This document shows positions 30,108 to 38,437 of a stretch of DNA of 64,000 bases, in pieces (the stretch's first letter is position 1; every line of letters starts with the position of its first letter). A model generated the notes under the pieces. That model had not been told where the DNA came from. It was given only the letters and a program-made list of their open reading frames with translations, and ran no database searches. Source of the stretch: Micromonospora halophytica (GTDB taxonomy: Bacteria; Actinomycetota; Actinomycetes; Mycobacteriales; Micromonosporaceae); the NCBI RefSeq assembly GCF_900090245.1, contig NZ_FMDN01000001.1, positions 284,241 to 348,240 of the forward strand, written 5' to 3'. The position numbers and the translations under genes were made by a program.

Positions 30108-31283
30108 ATGCGGGTAGGACCGAGCCAGGACGAGATCCGGCGGCAGAACCTCGGTGCGCTGCTGCGTCACGTCCACGTCCACGGCGCGACCTCCCGCGCC
30201 GAACTGACCACCACGCTCGGGCTCAACCGCAGCACCATCGGCGCGCTGACCGCCGACCTGGCCGGCGCCGGGCTGGTCAGTGAGGGGACGCCGAAGGAGA
30301 CCGGCCGGGCCGGGCGACCGTCGCTGGTCGTCCGGCCCGAGTCGGCCCGGGTGTACGCGTACTCGATCGAGGTGGACCGGCTGCGGGCCGCGCGGGTCGG
30401 GCTCGGCGGTGAGATCCTCGACCGCCGGGACCTCGAGCGGCCGCGTGGCCTGGACGCCGGGGAGACCGCGCCGCTGCTGGCCGGCGCGCTCAAGGAGATG
30501 CACCAGAGCGTCCCGGCCGGGGCGCTCTGCGTCGGCGCGGGCGTGGCGGTCTGCGGCATGGTCCGCAGGGCCGACGGGCTGGTCCGGCTCGGCCCGACCA
30601 CCGGTTGGGTGGACGAGCCGATCGGCGCAGCCCTCGCCGACGAGCTCGGCATCGACGTGCCGATCACGGTCGGCAACGTGGCGGACGTGGCCGCCTTCGC
30701 CGAGCACGCCCGGGGCGTCGCCGCCGGCTGCGACAACGTCATCTACCTCTACGGGGACGTCGGCGTGGGCGCCGGCATCATCGCCGGCGGACGGCGGGTG
30801 ACCGGTCACGGCGGGTACGGCGGCGAGGTCGGGCACATGGTCGTGGTCCGCGACGGGGCGCGCTGCGAGTGCGGCTCGCGCGGCTGCTGGGAGACCGAGA
30901 TCGGCGAGTACGGCCTGCTGCGGGCGGCCGGCCGCTCCGACGCCCGGGGCCGGGAGGCGCTGCTGGCCCTCTTCGACGCCGCCGACCGTGGCGACGCCCG
31001 CGCCCAGACGGCGGTCCGTCAGGCCGGCGACTGGCTCGGCTTCGGCGTCGGCAACCTGGTCAACATCTTCAACCCGGAGATGGTCATCTTCGGCGGCACC
31101 ATGCGCGATCTCTACCTTGCCGCCGCCGCCCAGGTCCGCAGCCGGCTCAACCAGGTCGGGCTCCCCGCCTGCCTGGAGCACGTCCGGCTGCGCACGCCCA
31201 AACTCGGCGAGGACGCGGCGCTGGTCGGCGCGGCCGAACTGGCCTTCGAGCGGCTGCTGGCCGACCCGCTCGACGTGGGCTGA
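30108..31283 (+). CDS. ROK-family transcriptional regulator (XylR/NagC type)
   Basis: A 391-residue repressor: N-terminal winged helix-turn-helix (GATSRAELTTTLGLNRSTIGALTADL, in part) and a sugar-kinase-like ROK domain. The zinc site CECGSRGCWE is intact. In the kinase motif usually read N-D-A-N, this protein has GNVADVAAFAE, so the catalytic Asp is Val. This fits a sugar sensor rather than a kinase. It lies 44 bp after the permease gene, so it probably controls the operon in response to the imported sugar. The start is ATG 30108. Confidence 0.9.
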   Translation: MRVGPSQDEIRRQNLGALLRHVHVHGATSRAELTTTLGLNRSTIGALTADLAGAGLVSEGTPKETGRAGRPSLVVRPESARVYAYSIEVDRLRAARVGLGGEILDRRDLERPRGLDAGETAPLLAGALKEMHQSVPAGALCVGAGVAVCGMVRRADGLVRLGPTTGWVDEPIGAALADELGIDVPITVGNVADVAAFAEHARGVAAGCDNVIYLYGDVGVGAGIIAGGRRVTGHGGYGGEVGHMVVVRDGARCECGSRGCWETEIGEYGLLRAAGRSDARGREALLALFDAADRGDARAQTAVRQAGDWLGFGVGNLVNIFNPEMVIFGGTMRDLYLAAAAQVRSRLNQVGLPACLEHVRLRTPKLGEDAALVGAAELAFERLLADPLDVG

Positions 31284-31440
31284 CCCGCCACTCAGCAGAT
31301 CCTGGCCGCCCGGTCGGCAGTTCCCGATTCCTGCCGGTGAACTGATCGGGCCGGTGATCCGTACCAGAGGGCGGACGGGCAGCCGGCGGATGCGCTGCCC
31401 GACGTCACGCGTACGGCCCGGACCGAGGAGGCACCGCAGC

Positions 31441-32181
31441 ATGGCACCGCTGGAATCCGCACGTCGTCGGCGAGGGCACCGGACCCACCGGGTGGCGGTG
31501 CTGCTCGTCACGCTCCTGGCCGGGCTGGTGGCCCTGCCCGGCGTGGCCACGGCCGCTCCCGCCGCACAACTCAACGCCGCCGACATGACGCTGCTCAACG
31601 GCGTCCGGTTGGCCGGCCTGTGGGAGATGCCGGCCGGTCAGATGGCCGCCGAGAAGGGACAGTCGGCCCGGGTCCGCGAGATCGGCGCGGAGATCGCCCG
31701 GCAGCACGAGCAGCTCGACCTGCTCGTCGTCGAGGCCGCCAACAAGCTCGGCACCATCCTTCCCTCGGACGCCACCGCCGAGCAGAAGGGGTGGCTGGGC
31801 GAGATGCAGGAGGCCACCGGCGCGCAGTTCGACCAGATCTTCGTGACCCGGCTCCGGGTGGCGCACGGCAAGATCTTTCCGGTGATCGGCGCGGTCCGTG
31901 CCGCCACCCGCGACGCCACCGTCCGCAGGCTCGCCGACCAGGCCAACAAGTTCGTCACCGACCACATGGCCATGCTGGAGAGCACCGGGCTGGTCCGCTG
32001 GCAGCAGATGCCCCCGGCCGCGATGCCGCCCGCGCAGAGCGACTCGCTGGTCGCCGCCGCCCAGGCCGGCACGCCCGTCGGCCCGACCGCCAGCGTGGGC
32101 ACCACCGTCGTCTGGGTGGTCTTCCTGCTCGCGCTCGGCGTCGGCGGGTACACCACCTGGCGCGTCCTGCGCCGCGACTGA
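31441..32181 (+). CDS. DUF4142-domain exported membrane protein
   Basis: A 246-residue protein with an N-terminal signal/anchor (HRVAVLLVTLLAGLVALPG), a DUF4142 four-helix region (residues 45-180; AADMTLLNGVRLAGLWEMPAG, IGAEIARQHEQLD, FVTRLRVAHGKIFPVIGAVR in part) and a C-terminal membrane helix (TVVWVVFLLALGVGGY) with a short basic tail. The ferritin-like helical domain faces outside the cell. Its function is unknown. The start is ATG 31441. The preceding 157-bp spacer shows no clear signal. Confidence 0.82.
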   Translation: MAPLESARRRRGHRTHRVAVLLVTLLAGLVALPGVATAAPAAQLNAADMTLLNGVRLAGLWEMPAGQMAAEKGQSARVREIGAEIARQHEQLDLLVVEAANKLGTILPSDATAEQKGWLGEMQEATGAQFDQIFVTRLRVAHGKIFPVIGAVRAATRDATVRRLADQANKFVTDHMAMLESTGLVRWQQMPPAAMPPAQSDSLVAAAQAGTPVGPTASVGTTVVWVVFLLALGVGGYTTWRVLRRD

Positions 32182-32196
32182 CCCCGCGACCCGCGT

Positions 32197-32233
32197 GCGA
32201 GAGGCCGGGAGCGTCGTGCTCCCGGCCTCTCGC
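32197..32233. terminator. Strong bidirectional terminator
   Basis: A perfect 16-bp stem (GCGAGAGGCCGGGAGC, 32197-32212, with 32218-32233) is closed by the loop GTCGT. It lies between the convergent DUF4142 gene and the tsaD cluster. Confidence 0.85.
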
Positions 32234-32242
32234 GCGTACGCC

Positions 32243-32506
32243 TCAGCGGTCGACCTGGGTGAAGTCCCAGGAGTGCGGCGGACGGGCGACCAGCATCGCC
32301 GGCGGGTCCGGCAGCGCACGGGGACTGCTCCGCCACTTCGAGATCACCACCACCCGGTGGTCGGTGGAGGAGAAGACCTCGCTGGACAGGTGCAGCGGGT
32401 CGTGCTCCAGCTCCGGCAGCGCGGTGTCGCAGACCCAGGTGATCAGGTCGGTGAAGCCGTACGGCTCCGCGCGGGCCTCCCACATCCGGACGATCACGTC
32501 GGCCAT
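32243..32506 (-). CDS. Small conserved protein downstream of tsaD
   Basis: An 87-residue protein, 7 bp after the tsaD stop and before the shared terminator, so it is the last gene of the tsa operon. The layout VIVRMWEARAEP ... HRVVVISKWRSSP is reminiscent of the ferredoxin-like (antibiotic-biosynthesis-monooxygenase type) fold, but I do not recognise a named family. The start is ATG 32506. Codon usage and operon position support a real gene. Confidence 0.7.
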   Translation of the reverse strand: MADVIVRMWEARAEPYGFTDLITWVCDTALPELEHDPLHLSSEVFSSTDHRVVVISKWRSSPRALPDPPAMLVARPPHSWDFTQVDR

Positions 32507-32513
32507 CCCCTCG

Positions 32514-33560
32514 TCACACGCTGACCGTGGTCAACGGCAGGGCCGAGTCGGCGGGCAGGTCCAGCCGGCTCGGCGCCACCCCGGCGGCGACCAGGTGCGA
32601 ACCGAGCGCCGCCACCATGGCGCCGTTGTCGGTGCAGAGCTTCGGCCGGGGTACGCGCACCCGGATGCCGTGCTTCGCGGCCCGGTGTTCGGCCATCGCC
32701 CGCAGCCGCGAGTTGGCCGCCACTCCCCCACCGATCACCAGCGTGCCGACCCCGTGGGCCCGGCAGGCGTCGATCGCCTTGGCGGTGAGCACATCGCAGA
32801 CCGCCTCCTGGAACGAGGCCGCGACGTCGGCCACCGGCACCGCCTCACCGGCCCGCTGCCGGGCCTCCACCCAGCGGGCCACCGCCGTCTTCAGGCCGGA
32901 GAAGGAGAAGTCGTAGCGGTGCGCCGCGAGGTCCTTGGCCGCGGTCAGCCCGCGCGGGAAACCGATCGCCGCCGGGTCACCGGCCCGGGCCTCCCGATCG
33001 ATGTACGGCCCACCGGGGAACGGCAACCCGAGCAGCCGGGCCACCTTGTCGAACGCCTCCCCGGCCGCGTCGTCGATGGTGGCGCCGAGCGGGGTGACCC
33101 CGCGCGCCAGGTCGTCGATGAGCAGCAGCGAGGAGTGCCCGCCGGAGACCAGCATGGCGATCGCCGGCTCCGGCAGCGGGCCGTGCTCCAGGGTGTCCAC
33201 GGCGACGTGCGCGGCGAGGTGGTTCACCCCGTACACGGGCTTCTCGGCGGCGAGCGCGTAGCCCTTCGCGGCGGCCACGCCGACCAGCAGCGCACCGGCC
33301 AGCCCGGGGCCGGAGGTGACGGCGATCGCGTCGATGTCGGCGATCGTCACCCCCGCCTCGGCGAGCGCCCGGTCCATGGTCGGCACGATCGCCTCCAGGT
33401 GCGCCCGGCTGGCCACCTCGGGCACCACCCCGCCGAACCGGGCGTGCTGCTCGACGCTGGAGGCGAGCGCGTCGGCCAGCAAGGCGTGCCCGCGCACGAT
33501 GCCGACGCCGGTCTCGTCGCAGGAGGTCTCGATGCCCAGGACCAGGGGTTCGTCAGCCAT
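32514..33560 (-). CDS. tsaD: tRNA t6A threonylcarbamoyltransferase TsaD
   Basis: TsaD transfers threonylcarbamoyl to A37 of ANN-reading tRNAs, with TsaB and TsaE. The 348-residue product has [15 protein letters not shown], the metal-binding [19 protein letters not shown] and [11 protein letters not shown]. The start is ATG 33560, overlapping the rimI stop by one base (TGATG), so translation is coupled. Confidence 0.97.
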   Translation of the reverse strand: MADEPLVLGIETSCDETGVGIVRGHALLADALASSVEQHARFGGVVPEVASRAHLEAIVPTMDRALAEAGVTIADIDAIAVTSGPGLAGALLVGVAAAKGYALAAEKPVYGVNHLAAHVAVDTLEHGPLPEPAIAMLVSGGHSSLLLIDDLARGVTPLGATIDDAAGEAFDKVARLLGLPFPGGPYIDREARAGDPAAIGFPRGLTAAKDLAAHRYDFSFSGLKTAVARWVEARQRAGEAVPVADVAASFQEAVCDVLTAKAIDACRAHGVGTLVIGGGVAANSRLRAMAEHRAAKHGIRVRVPRPKLCTDNGAMVAALGSHLVAAGVAPSRLDLPADSALPLTTVSV

Positions 33561-34036
33561 CAGTCGTCCGTCCCGTACGCGGTCGGCGGGGCGACGCGCC
33601 GCATCACCAGCGCGTCGGTGTTGCTCGGTTGGTAGTAGCCGCGACGCACGCCGATCGGCTCGAAACCGTACGTCGCGTAGAGCTTCTGGGCGGGGGCGTT
33701 GTCGGCCGCCACCTCCAGCAGGACGGTCCGTACGCCCTGGCGGGCCGCCTCGGCGAGCAGTTCCTCCAGCAGCGCGCGACCGACGCCGCGCCGCTGGGCG
33801 TCCCGCCGGACGGCGATGTTCTGCACCCACGCCTCGTCCGGCTGGACGGTCAACCCCGCGTAGCCGAGCACCGACCCGTCGTCGTCCGTGGCCACCCGGT
33901 AGAAGTGCCCGCTGGCCAGCTCGTTCCAGAACATCGCCGGGGACCACTGCTCGGCGCCGAAGAGGTCCGCCTCGATCGGCAGCACCTCGTCGATGTGCCA
34001 CCAGCGGAAACGGCCCAGGCGCACCTGACCGGTCAT
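33560..34036 (-). CDS. rimI: Ribosomal-protein-alanine N-acetyltransferase RimI-type
   Basis: A 158-residue GNAT acetyltransferase with the acetyl-CoA motif [19 protein letters not shown] and the RimI-like [29 protein letters not shown] (blocks [12 protein letters not shown] and [12 protein letters not shown]). It sits between tsaB and tsaD as in many actinobacteria. ATG 34036 overlaps the stop of the 20-residue repeat frame upstream (ATGA). Confidence 0.92.
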   Translation of the reverse strand: MTGQVRLGRFRWWHIDEVLPIEADLFGAEQWSPAMFWNELASGHFYRVATDDDGSVLGYAGLTVQPDEAWVQNIAVRRDAQRRGVGRALLEELLAEAARQGVRTVLLEVAADNAPAQKLYATYGFEPIGVRRGYYQPSNTDALVMRRVAPPTAYGTDD

Positions 34037-34095
34037 CGTCCGGCCTCGGTTCGCGACTGCGGGGCTCGCAAACCCGGCTCACTCCTCGCGCTCAC
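34033..34095 (-). CDS. 20-codon coupling frame made by one SARSEP repeat unit
   Basis: GTG 34095 overlaps the tsaB stop (GTGA) and the frame's own stop overlaps the rimI ATG (ATGA). The frame therefore fills the gap with no unread base. It would encode a 20-residue peptide beginning [17 protein letters not shown]. The same peptide family fills the alr-hydrolase gap. Whether a stable peptide is made is unknown; the arrangement mainly suggests translational coupling. Confidence 0.55.
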   Translation of the reverse strand: MSARSEPGLRAPQSRTEAGR

Positions 34096-34096
34096 G
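34049..34096 (-). repeat. SARSEP repeat, single 48-bp copy
   Basis: A 48-bp sequence (minus strand begins CGTGAGCGCGAGGAGTGAGC) that differs at one base from unit 1 of the array at 38271. Its left end supplies the tsaB stop codon. Confidence 0.92.
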
Positions 34097-34769
34097 GGAG
34101 GACCGGCTTGCGGGCGGTCGCCGCCACGGCGTCCGGCCGGCGCAGGTAGAGCGGGGTGAGCGCCTCGCCGGGGGCCCTGGCCCGGATCCGCTCGGCGGCC
34201 AGCGCGGCCAGCGCGGTCGCGTCCGGGTAGCGCGGCTCCGCCCGCAGCGGCAGGCCGAGCACGTCGGCGTACCGGTGCGCGCCGTCGCCCACCGCGACGG
34301 TGACGGCCAGCTCGCGGGCCCGGTCGGCGGCGACCACCGGAGCATCGACGTTCGGCCCGGCGATCCGCTGACCGGCGCCGTCGTAGACCGCCCAGTAGAC
34401 CTCCCGGCGCCGGGCGTCGGTGGCCGCCAGGACCGGCTCGCCGGCGGCCACCGGGTGACCGAGGCCGTCCAGCGAGCAGACGCCGTACGTGGGGATGCCG
34501 AGCACCTGGCCCATGGTGGCGGCGGTGACCAGCCCGACCCGCAGCCCGGTGAACGGGCCGGGGCCCAGGCCCGCGACGATCGCGGTCAGGTCCCGGGGCC
34601 GGGCGTCGGCGTCGGCGAGCACGGCGTCCACCTGCGGGGCGAGCAGTTCGCCGTGGGCGCGGGCGTCGACCGTGCAGCGGTGCGCCCGCGACGCGACGCC
34701 CTCCGCCGAGACCTCCACCAGCGCGGCGGTCACCGCGGGCGTCGAGGAGTCCACCACCAGTACGAGCAC
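34092..34769 (-). CDS. tsaB: t6A complex dimerisation protein TsaB
   Basis: A 225-residue ASKHA-fold partner of TsaD in threonylcarbamoyl transfer to tRNA. Typical motifs are LVVDSSTPAV at the start, GLGPGPFTGLRVGLVTA and DARRREVYWAVYD. GTG 34769 is chosen as the start; no strong ribosome-binding site is visible. The stop codon lies in the left end of the SARSEP repeat. Confidence 0.95.
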   Translation of the reverse strand: MLVLVVDSSTPAVTAALVEVSAEGVASRAHRCTVDARAHGELLAPQVDAVLADADARPRDLTAIVAGLGPGPFTGLRVGLVTAATMGQVLGIPTYGVCSLDGLGHPVAAGEPVLAATDARRREVYWAVYDGAGQRIAGPNVDAPVVAADRARELAVTVAVGDGAHRYADVLGLPLRAEPRYPDATALAALAAERIRARAPGEALTPLYLRRPDAVAATARKPVLP

Positions 34770-34858
34770 GATTGACCAGCCTAGCCGCCCCGCCGTCACC
34801 CCCGGTGACACCCCACCCGCCCTCCCCGCCCCCGCCCCCGCCCCGCCCACCCCGCCTC

Positions 34859-34931
34859 CGCGATCTTGCAGTTGCGGCCTCGCCATAAGCGACGAAAGGC
34901 ACATAACGCAGACCCAAACTGCAAGATCGCG
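34859..34931. repeat. Long intergenic hairpin C with GATC arms
   Basis: CGCGATCTTGCAGTT (34859-34873) and its exact complement (34917-34931) form a 15-bp stem. The 43-nt loop contains a small inner hairpin (TCGC-CATAA-GCGA). A C-rich tract (about 34805-34858) precedes it and a G-rich tract follows. It is downstream of the DinB-fold gene and upstream of tsaB. Confidence 0.82.
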
Positions 34932-34950
34932 AAGGCGAGGTGGGCTGAGG

Positions 34951-35003
34951 CGGGGTGGGGGGTGGGGGGTGGGGTGGGGTGGGGGGTGGGGTGGGGGGTG
35001 GGG
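34951..35003 (+). repeat. G-rich tract with G-quadruplex potential
   Basis: About 53 bases consisting only of runs of four to six G separated by single T, directly abutting the stop codon of the minus-strand gene ending at 35004. At least nine G-runs of four or more are present on the plus strand. Confidence 0.85.
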
Positions 35004-35855
35004 TCAGCTCGGGGTGCGGAACTTGCGGCGGAAGGCGGGCAGCAGCCAGGGCCGCCGCCCGGAGATGCGCACCCGCCCGGTGAGCACCGCCCGCGCCTGG
35101 CTGACCCGGCCGAACATCATCAGGTTGAGGGTGCCCGGATCGTGGCGGATCCGGACATCGGGGCGGGCGTCCGGCGGGGCGAACGAGACCAGCCCTCGGT
35201 GCAGCATCAGCCGGACCGGGTCGACGTACGCGTTGCGGAACTCGACCACGATCGGCCGGTCGCTGGGCGGGGCGCCGCCGTCCTGGAGCCGGCCGTAGCC
35301 GTGACGCACGACGCCGGCCAGGAACAGTTCGAGGAACATGGCGGCGTCGCGGCCCGGCAGGGACCACCGCCGCCCGACGGCCCGGGCGAGGTCGTGACCG
35401 TGGATCAGCAACTCGTTGACCAGATGGGCGCAGAGCCCGGCAAGCGGCACCCGGGCCCCGCCGAGCCAGGGCACCGTCTCCTCGGGGTCACGGTCGGCGC
35501 AACTGGCCAGCAGGTGCCCGACGTCGGCCCGCAGCCGGGCGAGCAGCACGACCGGGTCACGCTCGGTGAAGTGCCGGAGGATCACGTCGTTGAAGTCGGC
35601 GACCCTGTCGACGGTGACCCCGGTGAGGTAGTCGTCGAACCCCTCCACCGGCAGCGGCGGGTGCTCCGGGTCGGCCAGGTGCGCGTAGAACCAGGCCAGG
35701 GAGACCACATGCGCCAGCATGTCGGCCATCGACCAGTCGGCCGTGCACATGGTGTCGGGCCGGCAGGACCCGACCAGACCGGCGAAACGCTCGGTCTGGT
35801 CGGCCAGCGCCGTCCGTGCCGCATCCCACTGCTCGGTGGTGACCGTCGCCGTCAT
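35004..35855 (-). CDS. Mycothiol-dependent maleylpyruvate isomerase-type (DinB-fold) protein
   Basis: A 283-residue protein. The N-terminal 200 residues form the DinB/MDMPI four-helix domain, with the family's metal-type histidines (MADMLAHVVSLAWFYAHL, AHLVNELLIHGHDLARAVG). The C-terminal 85 residues look like an SCP2-type hydrophobic-binding domain (VRIRHDPGTLNLMMFGRVSQ). Such proteins act in mycothiol chemistry in actinobacteria; the substrate is unknown. ATG 35855, preceded by AGAGGGGGG, is preferred over upstream in-frame Met codons. Confidence 0.82.
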   Translation of the reverse strand: MTATVTTEQWDAARTALADQTERFAGLVGSCRPDTMCTADWSMADMLAHVVSLAWFYAHLADPEHPPLPVEGFDDYLTGVTVDRVADFNDVILRHFTERDPVVLLARLRADVGHLLASCADRDPEETVPWLGGARVPLAGLCAHLVNELLIHGHDLARAVGRRWSLPGRDAAMFLELFLAGVVRHGYGRLQDGGAPPSDRPIVVEFRNAYVDPVRLMLHRGLVSFAPPDARPDVRIRHDPGTLNLMMFGRVSQARAVLTGRVRISGRRPWLLPAFRRKFRTPS

Positions 35856-35928
35856 GCGCCCCCCTCTGGCCGCCATGCCGTCGACCAAAAGCTACATCGG
35901 ACAGTCACGTCGCGGTGACCGCACGCAG

Positions 35929-36630
35929 TCAGCCGGCGGTGCGTTCCCAGTCCACAGTGGGCAGTCCCGCGTCGGCGAGTGCCTTGTTGGCCGCACTGAA
36001 CGGCCGGCTGCCGAGGAAACCGCGCGGGTTCATCGGGCTCGGATGCCCGGCCTCCAGCACCACGTGAGCCGGGTTGGTGACCAGAGCGGCCTTCTTGCGG
36101 GCGTACCCGCCCCAGAGCAGGAAGACGACCCGCTCGTCGCGGGCGTCGAGGGCCCGGATGGTGGCGTCGGTGAACTCCTCCCAACCGGAGTTGGCGTGCG
36201 AGCCCGGGGTGGCCTGCCGGACGGTGAGCACCGAGTTGAGCAGCAGCACACCCTGCGCCGCCCAGCCGCCGAGGTTGCCGCTAGGTGGCTTCGGCACGCC
36301 CAGGTCCTCGCCGAGTTCCTTGAAGACGTTACGCAGCGACGGCGGCACCGACACCCCCTCGCGGACGCTGAAGCTCAGCCCGTGCGCCTGCCCCGCCTTG
36401 TGGTACGGGTCCTGCCCGAGGATCAGCACCCGGCACTGCTCCGGCCCGCACAGCCGGTAGGCGGAGAAGAGATCCTCCACCGGCGGGAAGACGGTCTGGG
36501 TGGCGTACTCCCGGGCGACGAACGCGGCCAGCGCGGCGGTGCGGGCCGGGTCGAGGTGCGGGGTGAGCACGGCACGCCACGCCTCCGGTAGCAGTGCCAG
36601 CAGGTCGAGGGTGGGGGCGTCGTCGGGCAT
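35929..36630 (-). CDS. ung: Uracil-DNA glycosylase, family 1
   Basis: Removes uracil from DNA as the first step of base-excision repair. The 233-residue protein has the catalytic water-activating loop GQDPYHKAGQAHGLSFSV, the LLLNSVLTV strand, VVFLLWGGYARKK and the DNA-intercalation loop GHPSPMNP. The start is ATG 36630, with AAAGG upstream. It lies inside the tsaE/tsaB cluster. Confidence 0.97.
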   Translation of the reverse strand: MPDDAPTLDLLALLPEAWRAVLTPHLDPARTAALAAFVAREYATQTVFPPVEDLFSAYRLCGPEQCRVLILGQDPYHKAGQAHGLSFSVREGVSVPPSLRNVFKELGEDLGVPKPPSGNLGGWAAQGVLLLNSVLTVRQATPGSHANSGWEEFTDATIRALDARDERVVFLLWGGYARKKAALVTNPAHVVLEAGHPSPMNPRGFLGSRPFSAANKALADAGLPTVDWERTAG

Positions 36631-36684
36631 CGGCAACCTTTCGCAGTCGGTCCCGGGCACTCTAGGCAGCGGGTACGACAGCAC

Positions 36685-37167
36685 TCAGCGCAGGGCGTCC
36701 AGGCGGCCCACCCAGTCGCCCCCGACCGGCTCCAGCCCGACCACCCGGGTGTCGTCCTCGCGCCGGTCGATGCGGACCCGCAGGTGGGCGTCGACCAACT
36801 GCTCGACCAGCCCCTCACCCCACTCGACCACGGTCACCGAGTCGTCCACCGAGGCGTCCAGGTCGAGGTCGTCGATCTCGGCACGCGGGTCGGCCGCGCC
36901 ACCCAGCCGGTACGCGTCGGCGTGCACCAGCGCCACGCCCCGCCCCCGGGCCGGGTCGGGCCGGTGCACCCGGGCGATCACGAAGGTCGGCGAGGTGATG
37001 TCGCCGAGCACCCCCAGCCCGGCACCGATGCCCTGGGTGAGCGCGGTCTTGCCGGCCCCCAGTGGGCCGGTGAGCAGGAGCAGGTCGCCCGCACGCAGCA
37101 GGTCGGCGAGCCGGCGGCCGAACGCGTGCGTCTCCTCGACCGTCGACAACGTGACGGTCACACTCAT
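36685..37167 (-). CDS. tsaE: t6A complex ATPase TsaE
   Basis: A 160-residue P-loop ATPase (GPLGAGKTALTQG) that drives the TsaBD complex. It also has SPTFVIARVH, the HADAYRLG segment and VVEWGEGL. ATG 37167 overlaps the stop of the upstream hydrolase gene by 4 bp (ATGA). Confidence 0.95.
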   Translation of the reverse strand: MSVTVTLSTVEETHAFGRRLADLLRAGDLLLLTGPLGAGKTALTQGIGAGLGVLGDITSPTFVIARVHRPDPARGRGVALVHADAYRLGGAADPRAEIDDLDLDASVDDSVTVVEWGEGLVEQLVDAHLRVRIDRREDDTRVVGLEPVGGDWVGRLDALR

Positions 37168-38258
37168 AGACCCTCCAGGAACTCGGTCAACGCCGCGTTG
37201 ACCTCGTCGGCGTGCTCCAGCATCACCACGTGTCCACTGTCGTCGACCTTGACGTACCGGGCGTGCGGCAGCCGGCGGACGATCTCCTCCGAGTGGGTCA
37301 CCGGCGTGATCATGTCCTTGTCGCCCACCACGACCAGCACCGGCGTGCCACTCAGCGCGGCCAGCGCCGGGAACCGGGAGTGGCTGGCGAGGGTACGCAG
37401 GTAGCGGGTCACCGTGTCCGCCGACGTCCGGGAGTTCATCCGCTCGACGTACGACACCAGGGCCGGACTGGGCCGGCGGGTACCGAAGCCGTACCGGCGG
37501 GTGAGCAGCCAGGCCACGTTGGACGTGGACTGCCGCGCCTTGTCGATCACCGTGCCGCCGTACCGGGCGGCGTTGCTCATCATGTAGAGCACCGGCGAGC
37601 CGACCCGGTTCAGCAGCGCCGGCGCGACCAGCCTGGTCTCCGCGAGCAGGCCGCCCGAGGTGGCCATCAGCACCGTGCCCACCACCCGGTCGCCGAACAT
37701 CTCCGGGTACAGCTCGGCGAAGGCCATGATGGTCATCCCGCCCATCGAGTGGCCGACCAGCACCAGCGGCCCCTCCGGGGTGGTCCGGTCGATCACCCGG
37801 CGCAGGGTACGGCCCAGCGCGGTGAGGTCGTACTCACCGGACTCCAGCCGGCCGGAGCGTCCGTGCCCCGGCTGGTCGTACGCGACGATCCGGTGCTCGC
37901 CCCACTCGGCGAGCATCTTGCGCTGGAAGTGGAACGTCCCCATGTCCAGGCAGAAGCCGTGCACCAGCACCACCGTCGGGCGTCCCGGCACCGGCCGGGT
38001 CGGCTCGACCACCTCGACGTGGATGTCGGTGCCGTCCTCCAGCTCCAGCCGGAACGAGTCGTCGTACCGCTGCTCGCCGAAGACCTCCTCGGCGTACCGG
38101 TCGGAGGGGTCGGCCTTGAGCCGGCGGACCAGCGCGCGCTCGGTGGCGACACCGGCAGCGAGACCGGCGGCGGCGACACCGACGGTCGCCAGCGCGCCGG
38201 CCACCTTCCCGGCGGCGGTCCGCGGCCGGGGGACGCGGAAGCGGTGCGACGCGCTCAC
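37164..38258 (-). CDS. Alpha/beta hydrolase
   Basis: A 364-residue hydrolase with an N-terminal hydrophobic segment (GKVAGALATVGVAAAGLAAG) that may anchor it. The catalytic nucleophile is in VGHSMGGMT, the oxyanion region in VLVHGFCLDMG, and the acid/His regions in VVVGDKDMITP and DSGHVVMLEH. It is conserved between alr and tsaE in this group; the substrate is unknown. GTG 38258 overlaps the stop of the repeat-encoded frame (GTGA). Confidence 0.9.
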   Translation of the reverse strand: MSASHRFRVPRPRTAAGKVAGALATVGVAAAGLAAGVATERALVRRLKADPSDRYAEEVFGEQRYDDSFRLELEDGTDIHVEVVEPTRPVPGRPTVVLVHGFCLDMGTFHFQRKMLAEWGEHRIVAYDQPGHGRSGRLESGEYDLTALGRTLRRVIDRTTPEGPLVLVGHSMGGMTIMAFAELYPEMFGDRVVGTVLMATSGGLLAETRLVAPALLNRVGSPVLYMMSNAARYGGTVIDKARQSTSNVAWLLTRRYGFGTRRPSPALVSYVERMNSRTSADTVTRYLRTLASHSRFPALAALSGTPVLVVVGDKDMITPVTHSEEIVRRLPHARYVKVDDSGHVVMLEHADEVNAALTEFLEGL

Positions 38259-38437
38259 GGTGTCAGCTCAGTTCGCGACTGCGGGGCTCGCAAAACCGGC
38301 TCACTCCTCGCGCTCACGATGCCAGCCCAGGTTCCCGACTGCGGGGCTCGCAAAATCGGCTCACTCCTCGCGCTCACGATGCCAGCCCAGGTTCCCGACT
38401 GCGGGGCTCGCAAAATCGGCTCACTCCTCGCGCTCAC
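38255..38437 (-). CDS. 60-codon coupling frame made of three SARSEP units
   Basis: GTG 38437 overlaps the alr stop (GTGA), and this frame's stop overlaps the hydrolase GTG (GTGA). It encodes three 20-residue modules, each starting VSARSEP and continuing LRAPQS. Two carry an SGTWAGI ending and the last SRTELTP. Since each unit is 60 bp, copy number can change without loss of frame or coupling. It could make a 60-residue Arg/Ser/Pro-rich peptide or serve only to carry ribosomes across. Confidence 0.55.
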   Translation of the reverse strand: MSARSEPILRAPQSGTWAGIVSARSEPILRAPQSGTWAGIVSARSEPVLRAPQSRTELTP

